From assembly GCF_003044185.1 (NCBI RefSeq), contig NZ_PYYB01000001.1, positions 1 through 64,000 on the forward strand: a stretch of DNA of 64,000 bases, read 5' to 3'. A program made the translations under genes and the position numbers. The notes under the pieces are model-generated. The model was not told where the DNA came from. It searched no databases and saw only the letters and a list, made by a program, of their open reading frames with translations. Shown piece after piece: positions 25,514 to 34,829 of this stretch. Source of the stretch: Paraconexibacter algicola. Its GTDB lineage: Bacteria; Actinomycetota; Thermoleophilia; Solirubrobacterales; Solirubrobacteraceae. Position 1 is the first letter of the stretch. Each line of letters starts with the position of its first letter.

Positions 25514-26874
25514 CAGCGGCCTCCCTTGCGGCGGGCCGCGGACGCGGGCTCGGTGCCGGGCGTCGGCCCGAGCGGCTGGTACCCGAAGAACGTGCCGAGC
25601 GCCTCCTGCAGCGTCTGGCAGGCGACGAGCTGCTCGGCGTCCGGGTTGTTGAGGTAGACCTGGCAGGGGATCGAGCTGAGGTTCGAGCTGCCGACCGTCG
25701 CCGGGAAGCGGATGAAGTGCCCGTTCGCGTCCATCTGGCCGCCCGCGCCGGCGGCGAGGCCGGCGAAGGTGCCGCCGATCATCACGGCCGTCGACTTGCC
25801 GGTGCCGGAGTCCTTCTCGGCGAGGTACGGGAGGATCACGTCGTCGAGGCGGTCGAGACTCGGCTCGAGCTCCTCCAGGAGCGGCAGCCCGGCCTTCGCG
25901 GCGCCGGCCAGCGACGTGACCGCGGGGCGCAGCGCGCGGACGAGCGGCTTCGCCCGCGTGGCGAGGGCGTCCGCGTCGGCGATGACCGGACGCAGGGCGC
26001 GGAAGGTCGGCGCGACGTCATCCGCCGCCGGCTGCAGCCGCTTCACGAGCGGGTTGGCGAGCGTCAGCGTCCGGTCCAGCCGGGCAGTCGTGAGGTCGAC
26101 CTGGCGGAGCGTCGCGGGCGCCCGGGCCGCGAGGGCGCGGACGTCGTCGCCCCGGTCGGCGATCGTCCCGAGCGTCGTGGCCGCGCCGGAGATGACGGTG
26201 CGCAGCTCGTCGCGGGGGCCGTCGAGCGCCGAGACGGTCTTCGCGGTCTCGGAGACGAGGTCGCGCAGGTCGCGGTCGAGGTCCTGGCCGCGCAAGGCGC
26301 CCACGCCGGTCTCGATGTCGGGCGCGGCGTCGGCGACGCGGTCCAGCAGCCGGGCCGGAGCCTGCTCGTCCTCGAGCGCCGTGGCCAGCTCGCCGGGGAG
26401 GGTCCGCAGGCCGCTCGCCGCGTCGCCGCGGACGACCGAGGCGACGTCGTCGATCTCGACCTGACGGCCGGTGCGCGAGGCGGGGATCGTGCCGCGCAGC
26501 GGACCGCGCGCCGCGCTGCCGCGCTGCAGGTCGACGTAGAACCGCCCGCCCAGCACGGTCTGGAAGCGGGTCACCGCGCCGGCGTCGGCGTACAGGCCGC
26601 CCTTGTCGGTCTCGACCTCCATGGTCACGAGCGTCGTGCGGCCGTCATCGCTGAGCTCGGTCTTCGTGACCTCGCCGGCCTCGAGGCCCTGGATGCGGAC
26701 GCCGTCTTCCGGGCGCAGCTGCTGGCTGTCGGCGAACGCGGCACGGACCGTCCGCGTCTGCGCGTTGTCGAACAGGCGGCTGATCGCGCCGGTCATGCCG
26801 AGGACGAGCACGAGGATCGCCACCGTGAGGGCGACGAGGCCGAGGGCCGCGTCGTTGCCGCGCAGGGCCTTCAT
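25513..26874 (-). CDS. MCE family protein, fourth of the mce operon
   Basis: The 453-residue protein has an N-terminal anchor (LGLVALTVAILVLVLGMTGAI, ~11-31), an MCE domain (~40-130: LRPEDGVRIQGLEAGEV; VLGGRFYVDLQRG) and helical repeats to ~350. Two cysteines (IPCQVYL, VACQT) near the C-terminus could form a disulfide outside the membrane. ATG 26874 overlaps the previous stop (ATGA); longer readings are not supported. One of the six ring subunits of the lipid importer. Confidence 0.93.
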   Translation of the reverse strand: MKALRGNDAALGLVALTVAILVLVLGMTGAISRLFDNAQTRTVRAAFADSQQLRPEDGVRIQGLEAGEVTKTELSDDGRTTLVTMEVETDKGGLYADAGAVTRFQTVLGGRFYVDLQRGSAARGPLRGTIPASRTGRQVEIDDVASVVRGDAASGLRTLPGELATALEDEQAPARLLDRVADAAPDIETGVGALRGQDLDRDLRDLVSETAKTVSALDGPRDELRTVISGAATTLGTIADRGDDVRALAARAPATLRQVDLTTARLDRTLTLANPLVKRLQPAADDVAPTFRALRPVIADADALATRAKPLVRALRPAVTSLAGAAKAGLPLLEELEPSLDRLDDVILPYLAEKDSGTGKSTAVMIGGTFAGLAAGAGGQMDANGHFIRFPATVGSSNLSSIPCQVYLNNPDAEQLVACQTLQEALGTFFGYQPLGPTPGTEPASAARRKGGR

Positions 26875-28193
26875 CCTCCGCCTCCCGGGCGCTCGATGAT
26901 CGGGTACGGCTTGGCGAGGTACGTGCACGGCGCGGGATAGCCCTCGCGGGTGATCAGCCCGGTGCTGTCCGGCAGGCTGAGCGCCTCGGTCGGGACCGGC
27001 GCCGCGATCTGGAGGCGGAACTGCATCGCCGGGCCGTTCGGGCCGCTGGTGTTGCGCGTGCCCAGGCCGGTCATGGAGCGGAAGACGGCGCCGAAGTTCT
27101 CCAGGTCGCAGCCGTAGGGCCCGAGTTTCCGGACGACGGGGACGATGTCGGCCAGGAGGTCCGTCGCAGGCTTCAGCAGCGGGCTCGCGGCGCCGGTGAC
27201 CCGGAGCACCGACGGCACGACGGGCTTCACCTCGTCGAGCAGGTCGGTGGCCCGGTCCAGCGGGCCCGGCGCCTCCTTCAGCAGCGCGCTGGTGGCGCGC
27301 AGGCCGGCGGGGAGCCGGGGCAGCGTGAGGTTCGCCTGCCGCGAGAGCGACCGCGCGGCGGCCAGCAGCGGTCGACCGGCGCGCAGGCCGGCGTCGCCGG
27401 CGTCCAGCGCGGTGGGGGCGGCACCGAGGGCATCGCGGGTCGCGTCGCGCTCGACGACGAACGGCGCCAGCGCCCGGTCGCCGGCGCCGAACAGATCGGT
27501 GATGGCGACCCGCTCGTCGTCCAGCGGCACCATGCCGGAGCGCAGCGACGGCAGGAGGCCGTCGAGGTCGGCGGTGCGCAGGGTGGTGAAGAGCTTCTTG
27601 GTGGGGACGATCTCGCGGCCGCCGACCCGGAGCAGGTCGTTCACGTTGGCCCCCTGACCGGCGAGGCCGGTTCCCAGCTCGCCGAGCAGCGGGCGCAGCG
27701 CGCCGCGGGTCTCGCGGTCGAACGTGTCCAGCGCGTCGGTCGCGCCGAACGTGAGCGCGCGGTCGTCGCCCTTGATCGGGGCGCCGTCGGCGAGCGCCAC
27801 GTCGCTGCGTCCGGGCACGAGCTCGACGAAGCGCGCTCCGAGCAGGCCGTTGGCGCGGATGCGGATGCCGGTGTCGGCGGCGAGCTTCGTCCCCGGCTCG
27901 AGCTGCAGCCGCAGGCGGTTGCCCCCGTCGGGCGCCAGCTCGATCGAGCGGACCTGCCCGACGCGGACACCGCCGAGGCGCACCGGGTCGTGGTCCAGCA
28001 GGCTGCCGATGCGCGGGACCTCGGCGTTGACGAAGCGGTAGTCGCGGCCGGGGACACCGTTGTAGAACGCGGCGGCGAGGTACGCGAGGCCGGCGAGGAG
28101 GCCGACGACCACGAGGCCTCGGACGATGACCCGCCGCGGGGGCTCGCCGTCGTAGCGCCGGGTCCGACGGGTGCGGGACGTGCGCGCGCTCAT
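26871..28193 (-). CDS. MCE family protein, third of the mce operon
   Basis: The 440-residue protein has an Arg-rich cytoplasmic N-terminus (TSRTRRTRRYDGEPPRR), membrane segment ~25-43 (GLVVVGLLAGLAYLAAAFY) and an MCE domain (~52-135: DPVRLGGVRVGQVRSIEL; LLGARFVELVPG). The helical region runs to ~350 and contains a conserved GPYGCDLENFG segment. ATGA overlaps join it to both neighbours. The basic N-terminus may contact the YrbE/ATPase module, which is inference. Confidence 0.93.
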   Translation of the reverse strand: MSARTSRTRRTRRYDGEPPRRVIVRGLVVVGLLAGLAYLAAAFYNGVPGRDYRFVNAEVPRIGSLLDHDPVRLGGVRVGQVRSIELAPDGGNRLRLQLEPGTKLAADTGIRIRANGLLGARFVELVPGRSDVALADGAPIKGDDRALTFGATDALDTFDRETRGALRPLLGELGTGLAGQGANVNDLLRVGGREIVPTKKLFTTLRTADLDGLLPSLRSGMVPLDDERVAITDLFGAGDRALAPFVVERDATRDALGAAPTALDAGDAGLRAGRPLLAAARSLSRQANLTLPRLPAGLRATSALLKEAPGPLDRATDLLDEVKPVVPSVLRVTGAASPLLKPATDLLADIVPVVRKLGPYGCDLENFGAVFRSMTGLGTRNTSGPNGPAMQFRLQIAAPVPTEALSLPDSTGLITREGYPAPCTYLAKPYPIIERPGGGG

Positions 28194-29614
28194 GGGCCGA
28201 GGAGGAAGTCGAGGAGCTGGCCGGTCGAGCCGTCCTTCTCCGAGCTGAGCGTGAGACCGCCGACGACGTCCTGCAGCGCGTCCGTGATCTCGTCGACCGT
28301 CGGGTTCTTCGGCAGGCCCTCGAGGATCTCGTCGAGGCCCGGGACCTTCGGCAGCCGGACCGGCGGCGCGGGCGCCCTGGGAGCCTCGGGCGCCGGAGTC
28401 GTCGCGGGCGCGGGCCTCTTCGTCGCGCCCTTCCTCGGCGGCTTCTTCTTCGCCGGGGTCTTCGTGAGCCGGTCGACCATCGTGAGCACGAGGTCGGGGC
28501 TGATCGACGCCTCGCCGCGGAAGACGTGGCCGAGCTGGTCGCGCAGCTGGATCGCGCGCGACCAGTTCTCGAGGACCGCGATCACGTTGTCGGCGCTGTT
28601 GTCCAGCGCGGTGGTGACCGGCGGCAGCTCCCGTCCGAGGGTGGAGAGGGTGGAGAGGGTCGGACGGGAGCGCCGCAGGACGGGGGTGGCGCCGTTCGCC
28701 AGGCGGCTGAGGCCGGGGGCGGCGCGGACGGCGGACGCGAGCGCCGGTGTCGCGGCCTTGCGGAAGGTCTCGACCTCCCCGAGCGTCGACGCCAGCGCGG
28801 GGGCGGCGGCGCGGATCTCGCGGGCTGCGGGACCGAGATCGGCGGTGGTCGCCTCGAGGTCGCCGAGGAAGCCCCGGAGCGTGTCCAGCGTGCCGGGGGC
28901 CTTCGCCAGCGCGGCGCGCAGGGCCGCGCGCCGCGCGGCGACCGTCTCGGTCGTCCCGCCGACGGTGTCGACGAGCTTCGTGAGCTCCCGCCGCTCCTTC
29001 GCGGCCTGTGCGACGAACCGGTCGCTGCGCTCGACGAGGTCGGTCATCGTCGCGTCGGTGGTGGCGAGCTCCTGGAGCGCGGGGCCCGCCTGCTCCATGC
29101 CGAGCGGCAGTTCCTTGAGCAGGACGCTGACGTCGACCTTGCGACCGACGACGGCCTCGCCGGCGGCGTTCAGCAGGATCTTCGCCCGGGTCCGCGTGTC
29201 AGCGTCGAACACGCCGAGCACCTGGTCGAGGTCCGTGGGCGTCGTCGCCTGGGACTCCTTCAGGACGTAGCCGTCGGGCGCCGGGTCCTTGGCCGCGTTC
29301 CCCGGGTCGAGCTCGACCCGCTTGAGGCCCAGGAAGTTCGCGGCCACGATCGCGACGCTCGCGTCCTTGCCGATCGGTCCGGCGTCGTCGTCGAGCTCGA
29401 GGTCCAGCAGCACGCGGTCGCGGTCGTCGATGCGGACCTTGACCTTGCCGCGGTCGAGCCCGCCGATCTTCACGGCGGAGCCGTCGTCCAGGCCGGAGGC
29501 GTTGGCGAGCGGGACGGAGACCGTGTAGCGGTCCTCCCCCACGCCCGCCTTCAGCGCGACGACGAGCAGGAGCAGCGCGACCAGCGCGCCCCCGGCGAGG
29601 CGGACCGGGTTCAT
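28190..29614 (-). CDS. MCE family protein, second of the mce operon
   Basis: The 474-residue protein has a membrane segment at ~7-23 (GGALVALLLLVVALKAG), an MCE domain (~30-115: LDDGSAVKIGGLDRGKV; NFLGLKRVELDPG) and a helical tunnel region. Residues ~380-425 are a Pro/Ala/Lys-rich tail (TPAKKKPPRKGATKRPAP) before a final ~50-residue amphipathic part. Such C-terminal tails occur in some actinobacterial Mce proteins. ATG 29614 overlaps the preceding stop (ATGA). Confidence 0.92.
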   Translation of the reverse strand: MNPVRLAGGALVALLLLVVALKAGVGEDRYTVSVPLANASGLDDGSAVKIGGLDRGKVKVRIDDRDRVLLDLELDDDAGPIGKDASVAIVAANFLGLKRVELDPGNAAKDPAPDGYVLKESQATTPTDLDQVLGVFDADTRTRAKILLNAAGEAVVGRKVDVSVLLKELPLGMEQAGPALQELATTDATMTDLVERSDRFVAQAAKERRELTKLVDTVGGTTETVAARRAALRAALAKAPGTLDTLRGFLGDLEATTADLGPAAREIRAAAPALASTLGEVETFRKAATPALASAVRAAPGLSRLANGATPVLRRSRPTLSTLSTLGRELPPVTTALDNSADNVIAVLENWSRAIQLRDQLGHVFRGEASISPDLVLTMVDRLTKTPAKKKPPRKGATKRPAPATTPAPEAPRAPAPPVRLPKVPGLDEILEGLPKNPTVDEITDALQDVVGGLTLSSEKDGSTGQLLDFLLGP

Positions 29615-30987
29615 CGTCCGTCCGCCTTCGGCAGCGGGACGATCGGCATCAGCTTGGGCAGCTCGAAGACCTTCGCCGAGTCGCGGATCTCCGGGTCCTT
29701 GTTCGGGTCGATCGCGTCGGAGCCCGCGCCGCACTCGGGCAGGAACCAGGGCTGGCCGGCGACCGTCCCGGGCGGGCGCGGCAGGCCGTACTCGAGACCG
29801 GAGAAGAGCCGCTTGGCCTGGGCGCTGTTGTAGCCGGAGACGTTGCTGAAGGCGGGCGCGAAGTTCTGGACCTGCGCGCGGATCAGCTTGTCCTTGCCGT
29901 CGGTGCCGGAGAAGAAGTCGCCCCAGTTGGAGAAGAAGGCGTTGGCCTCCGGCGTGTACGGGCGGATGCACTCGAGGTTCTCGACCGCCTGCTTGCCGAT
30001 CGACTCGAGCTGCGGGCTGCGGCCGGTGAGCCGCTCCACCAGCGGGTTGAGGCTCGGCGTCGCCTGCCGGGCGGCGACCAGCGTCTTCGTCGCGTCCGGC
30101 CCGATGTCCCGCACCGTCTGCAGCAGTCCGTCGAGCGGCTGCACCGTGCGGCGTACCGCGGTGACGCCCGGCGCCAGGTCCCGTGTGAGCGCGCGGGCCC
30201 GGACGAGCGTCTCGTCGGCGAGGGCGAGCGTGGTGCGGGCACGGCGCAGGCTGCCGGGCGCGGCGGAGAGCGCGGCCTGCACGTTCTGCGACTCGTCGGC
30301 GATCGCGTCGAACGTGCCGCCGGCGCCTTCGAGCAGGCGGCGGACGTCGGGCTGTGCCGCGTCCACCGCTCCGAGCACGCGGTCGGCCGATCGGACCAGC
30401 GTGCGGACGGCGCGCTGGTCGGAGGCGATGTCCTGGACGACGTGGCGCGCCTGCACGAGCGCGGGTGGCGCGACCTGCAGCGTGCGGCGGAGGCCGACAC
30501 GGCTGGTCTTCAGGGCCGGTCCGCCCTCGCGCAGGAACCGGCGGAGGTCCTGTCGCGCGGCGTCCGGGAAGCGCGCCAGCAGCTCGTCGAACTCGACGGG
30601 CACGGTGAAGTCGCGGGCCGGGAAGGTCCCGCCCTCCTCGACGGCCGTGCCGGACTGCCTGCCGGGCGTGAGCGCGATGTAGCGGTTGCCGAAGTTCGCC
30701 GTGCCGCCCCAGCGCAGCGCCATCTTCGACCCCTTGGGCAGCGGCCACGCCTCGTCGTCGATCTCGAGCTCCAGGCGCGCGTCGCGGCCGCCGTTGGCGG
30801 GCTCGATGGAGACGACGTGGCCGACCTCGCTGCCGCGCTGGCGGATCGCCTGGCCCTCGACGACGTTCGTCGCCTCGCCGACGACCACGCTGAAGCGCGC
30901 GCCCGTCTCGGCGTCGCGGCCGACGAGGACGACGACGATCGCGCAGACGGCGAGCAGGGCGAGCAGCGGGGCGACGACCGGGCGCAC
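29611..30987 (-). CDS. MCE family protein, first of the mce operon
   Basis: The 458-residue protein has a membrane segment at ~5-22, an MCE domain (~30-118: VVEGQAIRQRGSEVGHV; ANFGNRYIALTPG) and a helical region with a C-terminal part containing NLECIRPYTPEANAFF, a segment typical of Mce proteins. GTG 30987 follows the YrbE stop by three bases. As the first MCE gene after the two YrbE permeases it sits in the mceA position of the conserved yrbEAB-mceA-F order. Confidence 0.92.
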   Translation of the reverse strand: MRPVVAPLLALLAVCAIVVVLVGRDAETGARFSVVVGEATNVVEGQAIRQRGSEVGHVVSIEPANGGRDARLELEIDDEAWPLPKGSKMALRWGGTANFGNRYIALTPGRQSGTAVEEGGTFPARDFTVPVEFDELLARFPDAARQDLRRFLREGGPALKTSRVGLRRTLQVAPPALVQARHVVQDIASDQRAVRTLVRSADRVLGAVDAAQPDVRRLLEGAGGTFDAIADESQNVQAALSAAPGSLRRARTTLALADETLVRARALTRDLAPGVTAVRRTVQPLDGLLQTVRDIGPDATKTLVAARQATPSLNPLVERLTGRSPQLESIGKQAVENLECIRPYTPEANAFFSNWGDFFSGTDGKDKLIRAQVQNFAPAFSNVSGYNSAQAKRLFSGLEYGLPRPPGTVAGQPWFLPECGAGSDAIDPNKDPEIRDSAKVFELPKLMPIVPLPKADGR

Positions 30988-30990
30988 GTC

Positions 30991-31839
30991 TCAGCCGCCG
31001 ATCGGGAGCTTGGCGTCGAGCCCGAAGATCACGACGGCGCCGAAGGCCGCGATCAGGTGGAGCAGGACGAGGTTGACGACCAGCGACCGCGCGACCGAGG
31101 TGCCGACCGCCGCGGGTCCGCCGACGGTGCGCAGCCCGTAGAAGCAGGAGACGATCGCGGTGGTGACCGCGATGACCGTGCAGGTGACCATCACGAAGAT
31201 CGAGTCGCCGAAGCCCTGGACGCTCCAGTGGACGTCGGTGAGCGTGTTCGTCGTCAGGCCGCCGAGCAGGACGACGACGATCAGGAACGCGCCGACGAGC
31301 GTCGCGATGAGGGAGACGAAGGCCGCGACCGGCGCGAAGATCAGCACGCCGATCAGCCGCGTGCCGATGAGGTAGCGGCGGGGGTCGACGCCGGTGGACT
31401 CCAGCGCGTCGACCTCCTGCTGGATCTTCATCGCGCCGAGCTCGGCGGTGATGCCGCAGCCGATCTTCGCGGTGAAGACGTAGCCGAACATCGTGCACGC
31501 GGTCTGCCGCGGGCCGACGACACCGGTGGTCAGGCCGAAGAAGTCGCCCGCGCCGATGCCGCGCAGCAGGAAGAAGCCGAAGGTGCCGATGACGGCGCCT
31601 TGGAACAGCTGCATCATGAAGATCAGCGGGATCGTCCCGCGGAGCATCATCGACGCCTGGCGCAGGCCCTCGCTGGCGTAGGTCAGTGCGCCCGGGAGCG
31701 CGGCGAGCGACGTGCCGAAGAAGCGCGTGAGCTCGCCCGCCTCGACGAGCAGGCTCTCGACCGGGCCGCGCCGGCGCGGCGGCGTCGTGGGCTTCGGGAC
31801 GGCCGGTGTCGTGCCGGGCGTGTGCGGGACGGAGGCCAC
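30991..31839 (-). CDS. MlaE/YrbE-type permease of the mce system (second)
   Basis: The 282-residue integral membrane protein has five to six hydrophobic segments (TIPLIFMMQLFQGAVIGTFG, LIGVLIFAPVAAFVSLIATL, AIVSCFYGLRTVGG and others). It carries the MlaE core AELGAMKIQQEVDALESTGVDP, the conserved cytoplasmic coupling segment that docks the ATPase. GTG 31839 directly abuts the stop of the first permease (TAA-GTG). The two YrbE proteins together would form the transmembrane path of the importer. Confidence 0.95.
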   Translation of the reverse strand: MASVPHTPGTTPAVPKPTTPPRRRGPVESLLVEAGELTRFFGTSLAALPGALTYASEGLRQASMMLRGTIPLIFMMQLFQGAVIGTFGFFLLRGIGAGDFFGLTTGVVGPRQTACTMFGYVFTAKIGCGITAELGAMKIQQEVDALESTGVDPRRYLIGTRLIGVLIFAPVAAFVSLIATLVGAFLIVVVLLGGLTTNTLTDVHWSVQGFGDSIFVMVTCTVIAVTTAIVSCFYGLRTVGGPAAVGTSVARSLVVNLVLLHLIAAFGAVVIFGLDAKLPIGG

Positions 31840-32694
31840 TTATCCCCGCAGGACCGAGACGTCGGGGAACAGGGTGAAGTACGCGAGGTTGAACACCACG
31901 TCGAACAGCCAGATGGCGAAGAACGTGATGACGACGGTCTGGTTGACGGCACGGCCGACGCCCTCGGCGCCGGGCTCCGAGGCGAGGCCCTTGTAGCAGG
32001 ACACGACCGCGACGAACACGCCGATGATCGCGTTCTTGAGGAACATCGTCAGGAAGAGGTCCGTCGGCTGGATGATGTTCGAGAGGGAGTCGAAGAAGAC
32101 CCCGGTCGAGAAGCCGAAGTACCCCGGCGACACGACGAAGTTGACGAGGTTGACGCCGAGCAGGCTGAGGAACGCGAGGACCGGCATCGCGATGCTCATG
32201 GCGACGACACGGGGGACGACGAGCGTGCGGATCTGGTCGACGCCCAGGACGCTCATCGCGTCGAGCTCCTCGCGGATCTTCCGGGCGCCGAGGTCGGCGG
32301 TGACCGCGCTGCCGACGACGCCGGCGAAGATCATCGCGGTGATCCAGGTGGCGATCTCGCGGCTCCAGATGAGGAAGACCGTGCCGCCGATGCGGTCGGA
32401 GATCCCCAGGTTCGCGAGGATCGCGCCGAAGAGGATGATCCCGAAGCCGATCAGGTAGACCGAGTGCGAGAGCACCAGCGGGATCGCGCAGCGACGGACG
32501 CCGAACGAGATCTGCTCGACGGCCTCGCGGAACCACGGGAACGGGGGCCGCACGGCCTCGCGCAGGACCCGGACGGTCAGCGCACCGATCTCGCCGGCCG
32601 CCTTCAGGCTCGTGCCCGGGCCGGTGCCCAGCACCGAGGCACCGAAGCCGCGCGCGTACGGGTTCCCGTCGCGTCGTCCCGCCTCGGCGCTCAT
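31840..32694 (-). CDS. MlaE/YrbE-type permease of the mce system (first)
   Basis: The 284-residue polytopic protein is homologous to the following permease, with the coupling segment ADLGARKIREELDAMSVLGVDQ at ~135 and conserved VVSCYKGL near 235. GGGAGA precedes ATG 32694. It is the first gene after a 96-bp gap from the ATPase, which holds a possible secondary promoter (TAGGTT on the minus strand) and a small CCCC-GACC-GGGG hairpin (32751-32762). Together with its partner it forms the inner-membrane channel. Confidence 0.95.
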   Translation of the reverse strand: MSAEAGRRDGNPYARGFGASVLGTGPGTSLKAAGEIGALTVRVLREAVRPPFPWFREAVEQISFGVRRCAIPLVLSHSVYLIGFGIILFGAILANLGISDRIGGTVFLIWSREIATWITAMIFAGVVGSAVTADLGARKIREELDAMSVLGVDQIRTLVVPRVVAMSIAMPVLAFLSLLGVNLVNFVVSPGYFGFSTGVFFDSLSNIIQPTDLFLTMFLKNAIIGVFVAVVSCYKGLASEPGAEGVGRAVNQTVVITFFAIWLFDVVFNLAYFTLFPDVSVLRG

Positions 32695-32790
32695 GCGAGG
32701 TCTCCCATCCCGCGCGCGAACCTAGCTCCGGTGCCGGGCCGGGCGATAGTCCCCGACCGGGGAGTCGTGGGCGCAGACGGGTACATCGCG

Positions 32791-33999
32791 TCAGACGTCC
32801 ATCCCGAGCGGACCTGCGGAGTCGCCCGCGAGGAACTGCCGGATGAAGGGCGTCTGCGATGCGAAGACCTCGTCGGCGAAGCCGGACTCCAGGACCTTGC
32901 CGCGCCAGACGACCGACACGTGGTCGGCGATCAGCCGGGCCAGCAGGACGTTGTGGGTGACGATGACCATCGTCCCGCCGTGGCGGGCGTGCTGCTCCAC
33001 GAGCAGGTCGCCGAGCAGGGCGGTGCGCACCGGGTCCAGGCCCGAGTCCGGTTCGTCGCAGAGCACGATCCGCGGGTTCATCGCGAGCGCCCGCGCGAGG
33101 CCCGCGCGCTTGCGCATGCCGCCGGAGAGCTCGCCCGGCATGCGCGTGGCGGCGGACAGCAGGCCGACGCTGTCGAGGTGGCCCTCGACGACCTCCCGGA
33201 CCTCGGCGTCGTCGAGGTCGGTGTGCTGGCGCAGCGGGAAGGCGACGTTGTCGTAGACGTTCATGCCGCTGAACAGCGCGCCGTCCTGGAACATCACGCC
33301 AATCTCGCTGCGCAGCCCGAGGATCTCCGCGCGCGACATCCGGCTCAGCGGGCGGCCGCGGATCAGGACGTCACCCGCGTCAGGCCTGAGGAGGCCGATG
33401 ATGTGCTGCAGGAGCACGCTCTTGCCGGTGCCCGACGGCCCGAGCACGACGGAGATCACGCCTTCCGGGATCGTGACGTCGAGGCCCTGCAGGACCTGGT
33501 TGGCGCCGAACGCGCGGTGCAGGTCGCGCGTCTCGATCGCCAGCAGCTCGGGGTCCAGCGCGTGCGGGACGCCGTCTCGCGCGGGCGCGGCCGACGGACG
33601 CTCGGTGCCGTCGGAGCCGGCGACGTTGCGCACCAGGCGCCGGACGATCGGGTCGACCTCGAGGAGCTTGCGGACGGGACCGTCGGCGGTCACCTGCCCG
33701 CGGTGCAGCGCGGCCGGGAGCGCGAGCATGCCGTCCGCGTAGGCGCGGGTGGCCGCGCGGTCCAGGCGCAGCGTGACCTCGCCCGGCTCGTCGAGGCTGA
33801 CCGCGGGAACGCGCCGGTCCAGGAGGAGCGTGACGGTCCGCGTCTGGCCCTCGAGGTGCAGCTCGACGCTGGTCTGCGCGTGGTGGACCTGGGTGGCCAG
33901 GTCCGGCTCGGAGGCGAACGCGTCCCGCAGACGGGCGGCGAGGGACTCGGGCGTCGGGTCCCGGCGGAGCTCGGTCACGGCGTGGGACTGGACGCTCAT
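32791..33999 (-). CDS. MceG/Mkl-type ABC ATPase with N-terminal SCP2-like domain
   Basis: The 402-residue protein is larger than a plain MceG. Residues ~150-400 are an ABC ATPase: Walker A GPSGTGKSVLLQ (~187), signature LSGGMRKR (~285), Walker B IVLCDEPDSGLDP (~305) and switch His in VTHN. The C-terminal FIRQFLAGDSAGPLG is typical of Mkl/MceG. Residues ~20-115 (VTLRLDRAATRAYADGMLAL, GQVTADGPVRKLLEVDPI) look like an SCP2 sterol-carrier domain, which binds hydrophobic ligands; this fusion is inferred from pattern. The start overlaps the LuxR stop (ATGA). It would energise the importer encoded downstream. Confidence 0.9.
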   Translation of the reverse strand: MSVQSHAVTELRRDPTPESLAARLRDAFASEPDLATQVHHAQTSVELHLEGQTRTVTLLLDRRVPAVSLDEPGEVTLRLDRAATRAYADGMLALPAALHRGQVTADGPVRKLLEVDPIVRRLVRNVAGSDGTERPSAAPARDGVPHALDPELLAIETRDLHRAFGANQVLQGLDVTIPEGVISVVLGPSGTGKSVLLQHIIGLLRPDAGDVLIRGRPLSRMSRAEILGLRSEIGVMFQDGALFSGMNVYDNVAFPLRQHTDLDDAEVREVVEGHLDSVGLLSAATRMPGELSGGMRKRAGLARALAMNPRIVLCDEPDSGLDPVRTALLGDLLVEQHARHGGTMVIVTHNVLLARLIADHVSVVWRGKVLESGFADEVFASQTPFIRQFLAGDSAGPLGMDV

Positions 34000-34793
34000 C
34001 GAGCGGCGCCGCCGGCGCCGGGGTCGGACTGCAGGAAGCGGGCGACGGCCTCCGCGCGGTTCTGCGCGCCGAGCTTGCGCAGGATGCGGGCGACGTGCGC
34101 CTTCACCGTCTCGGGCGAGACGTACATCGTCTGGGCGATGTCGCGGTTGGAGCGCCCGGCGGCCAGGCCGCGGATGACCTCCAGCTCGCGGTCGGACAGG
34201 AGGTCGGCGACCGAGGTGCTGCCGGCGGGCAGCGCGTGCAGGAGGGAGAGCGGCGCCGCGTGTCGCTGCGACGGCAGGACGAGGGGCGCACCGTGCAGCT
34301 CCTCGAGCAGCGCGCCCGTCGAGGCGACGAGCTGCTGCAGCTCGGCCGACACGAGCGCGGTGCGCTCCTGCTGCAGGACGCGCTCCAGCGCGAGGGCGGC
34401 GACGGCCGCAAGGTCCGCCAGGCGTGCGTCGTCCGGCGCGATCGTCGAGGTGACGAGCAGCACCGCCAGCTCGGCCCCGCCGACCTCGATCGGCTGCAGC
34501 GTCACCGTCTCCCCCGCCTCGGGCGCGAGGTCCCGCCGCTCCACCGGCTGCGCCAGGAAGCTGCGGCGGAGCCGGTCGCTCGCGGGGTCGGCCAGCGCAC
34601 CCGTGTCCTGCGCGCTCAGCCGGCCGTGACGGACGGTGAGCACGACGGCGCGGTCTCCGGGGCGGTCGAGCGCGAGCGCCGCGACGCGCGCGAACAGGCC
34701 GTCCACGTCCTGGGCACGCCCGAGGATCGCGCACCAGCGCGTGATCTCGGGAGTGCCGTCGGCGACCGGCGGGTCGACGTCGTCGGGGTCCAT
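33996..34793 (-). CDS. LuxR-type transcriptional regulator in the mce locus
   Basis: The C-terminal ~60 residues hold a LuxR/NarL helix-turn-helix (LSDRELEVIRGLAAGRSNRD, then ETVKAHVARILRKLG). The first ~170 residues look like a GAF-type sensor (DVDGLFARVAALALDRPGD, LADLAAVAALALERVLQQER), with no receiver Asp. It is translationally coupled to the ABC ATPase and starts a few bases after the FAD oxidoreductase, so it is probably a local regulator of the mce operon. I chose ATG 34793; a GTG at 34820 is an equally open alternative. The protein would be 265 or 274 residues. Confidence 0.88.
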   Translation of the reverse strand: MDPDDVDPPVADGTPEITRWCAILGRAQDVDGLFARVAALALDRPGDRAVVLTVRHGRLSAQDTGALADPASDRLRRSFLAQPVERRDLAPEAGETVTLQPIEVGGAELAVLLVTSTIAPDDARLADLAAVAALALERVLQQERTALVSAELQQLVASTGALLEELHGAPLVLPSQRHAAPLSLLHALPAGSTSVADLLSDRELEVIRGLAAGRSNRDIAQTMYVSPETVKAHVARILRKLGAQNRAEAVARFLQSDPGAGGAAR

Positions 34794-34829
34794 CGCGAGG
34801 GCTCTGAGGCGGGCCGGCACGGCGTGGCC

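Noticed and set aside
30442-34629. Plus-strand frame of ~1,395 codons opposite the mce and ATPase genes
   Set aside because: Asp/Arg/Glu-rich antisense shadow with no protein family; the minus strand has YrbE, MCE and ABC motifs.
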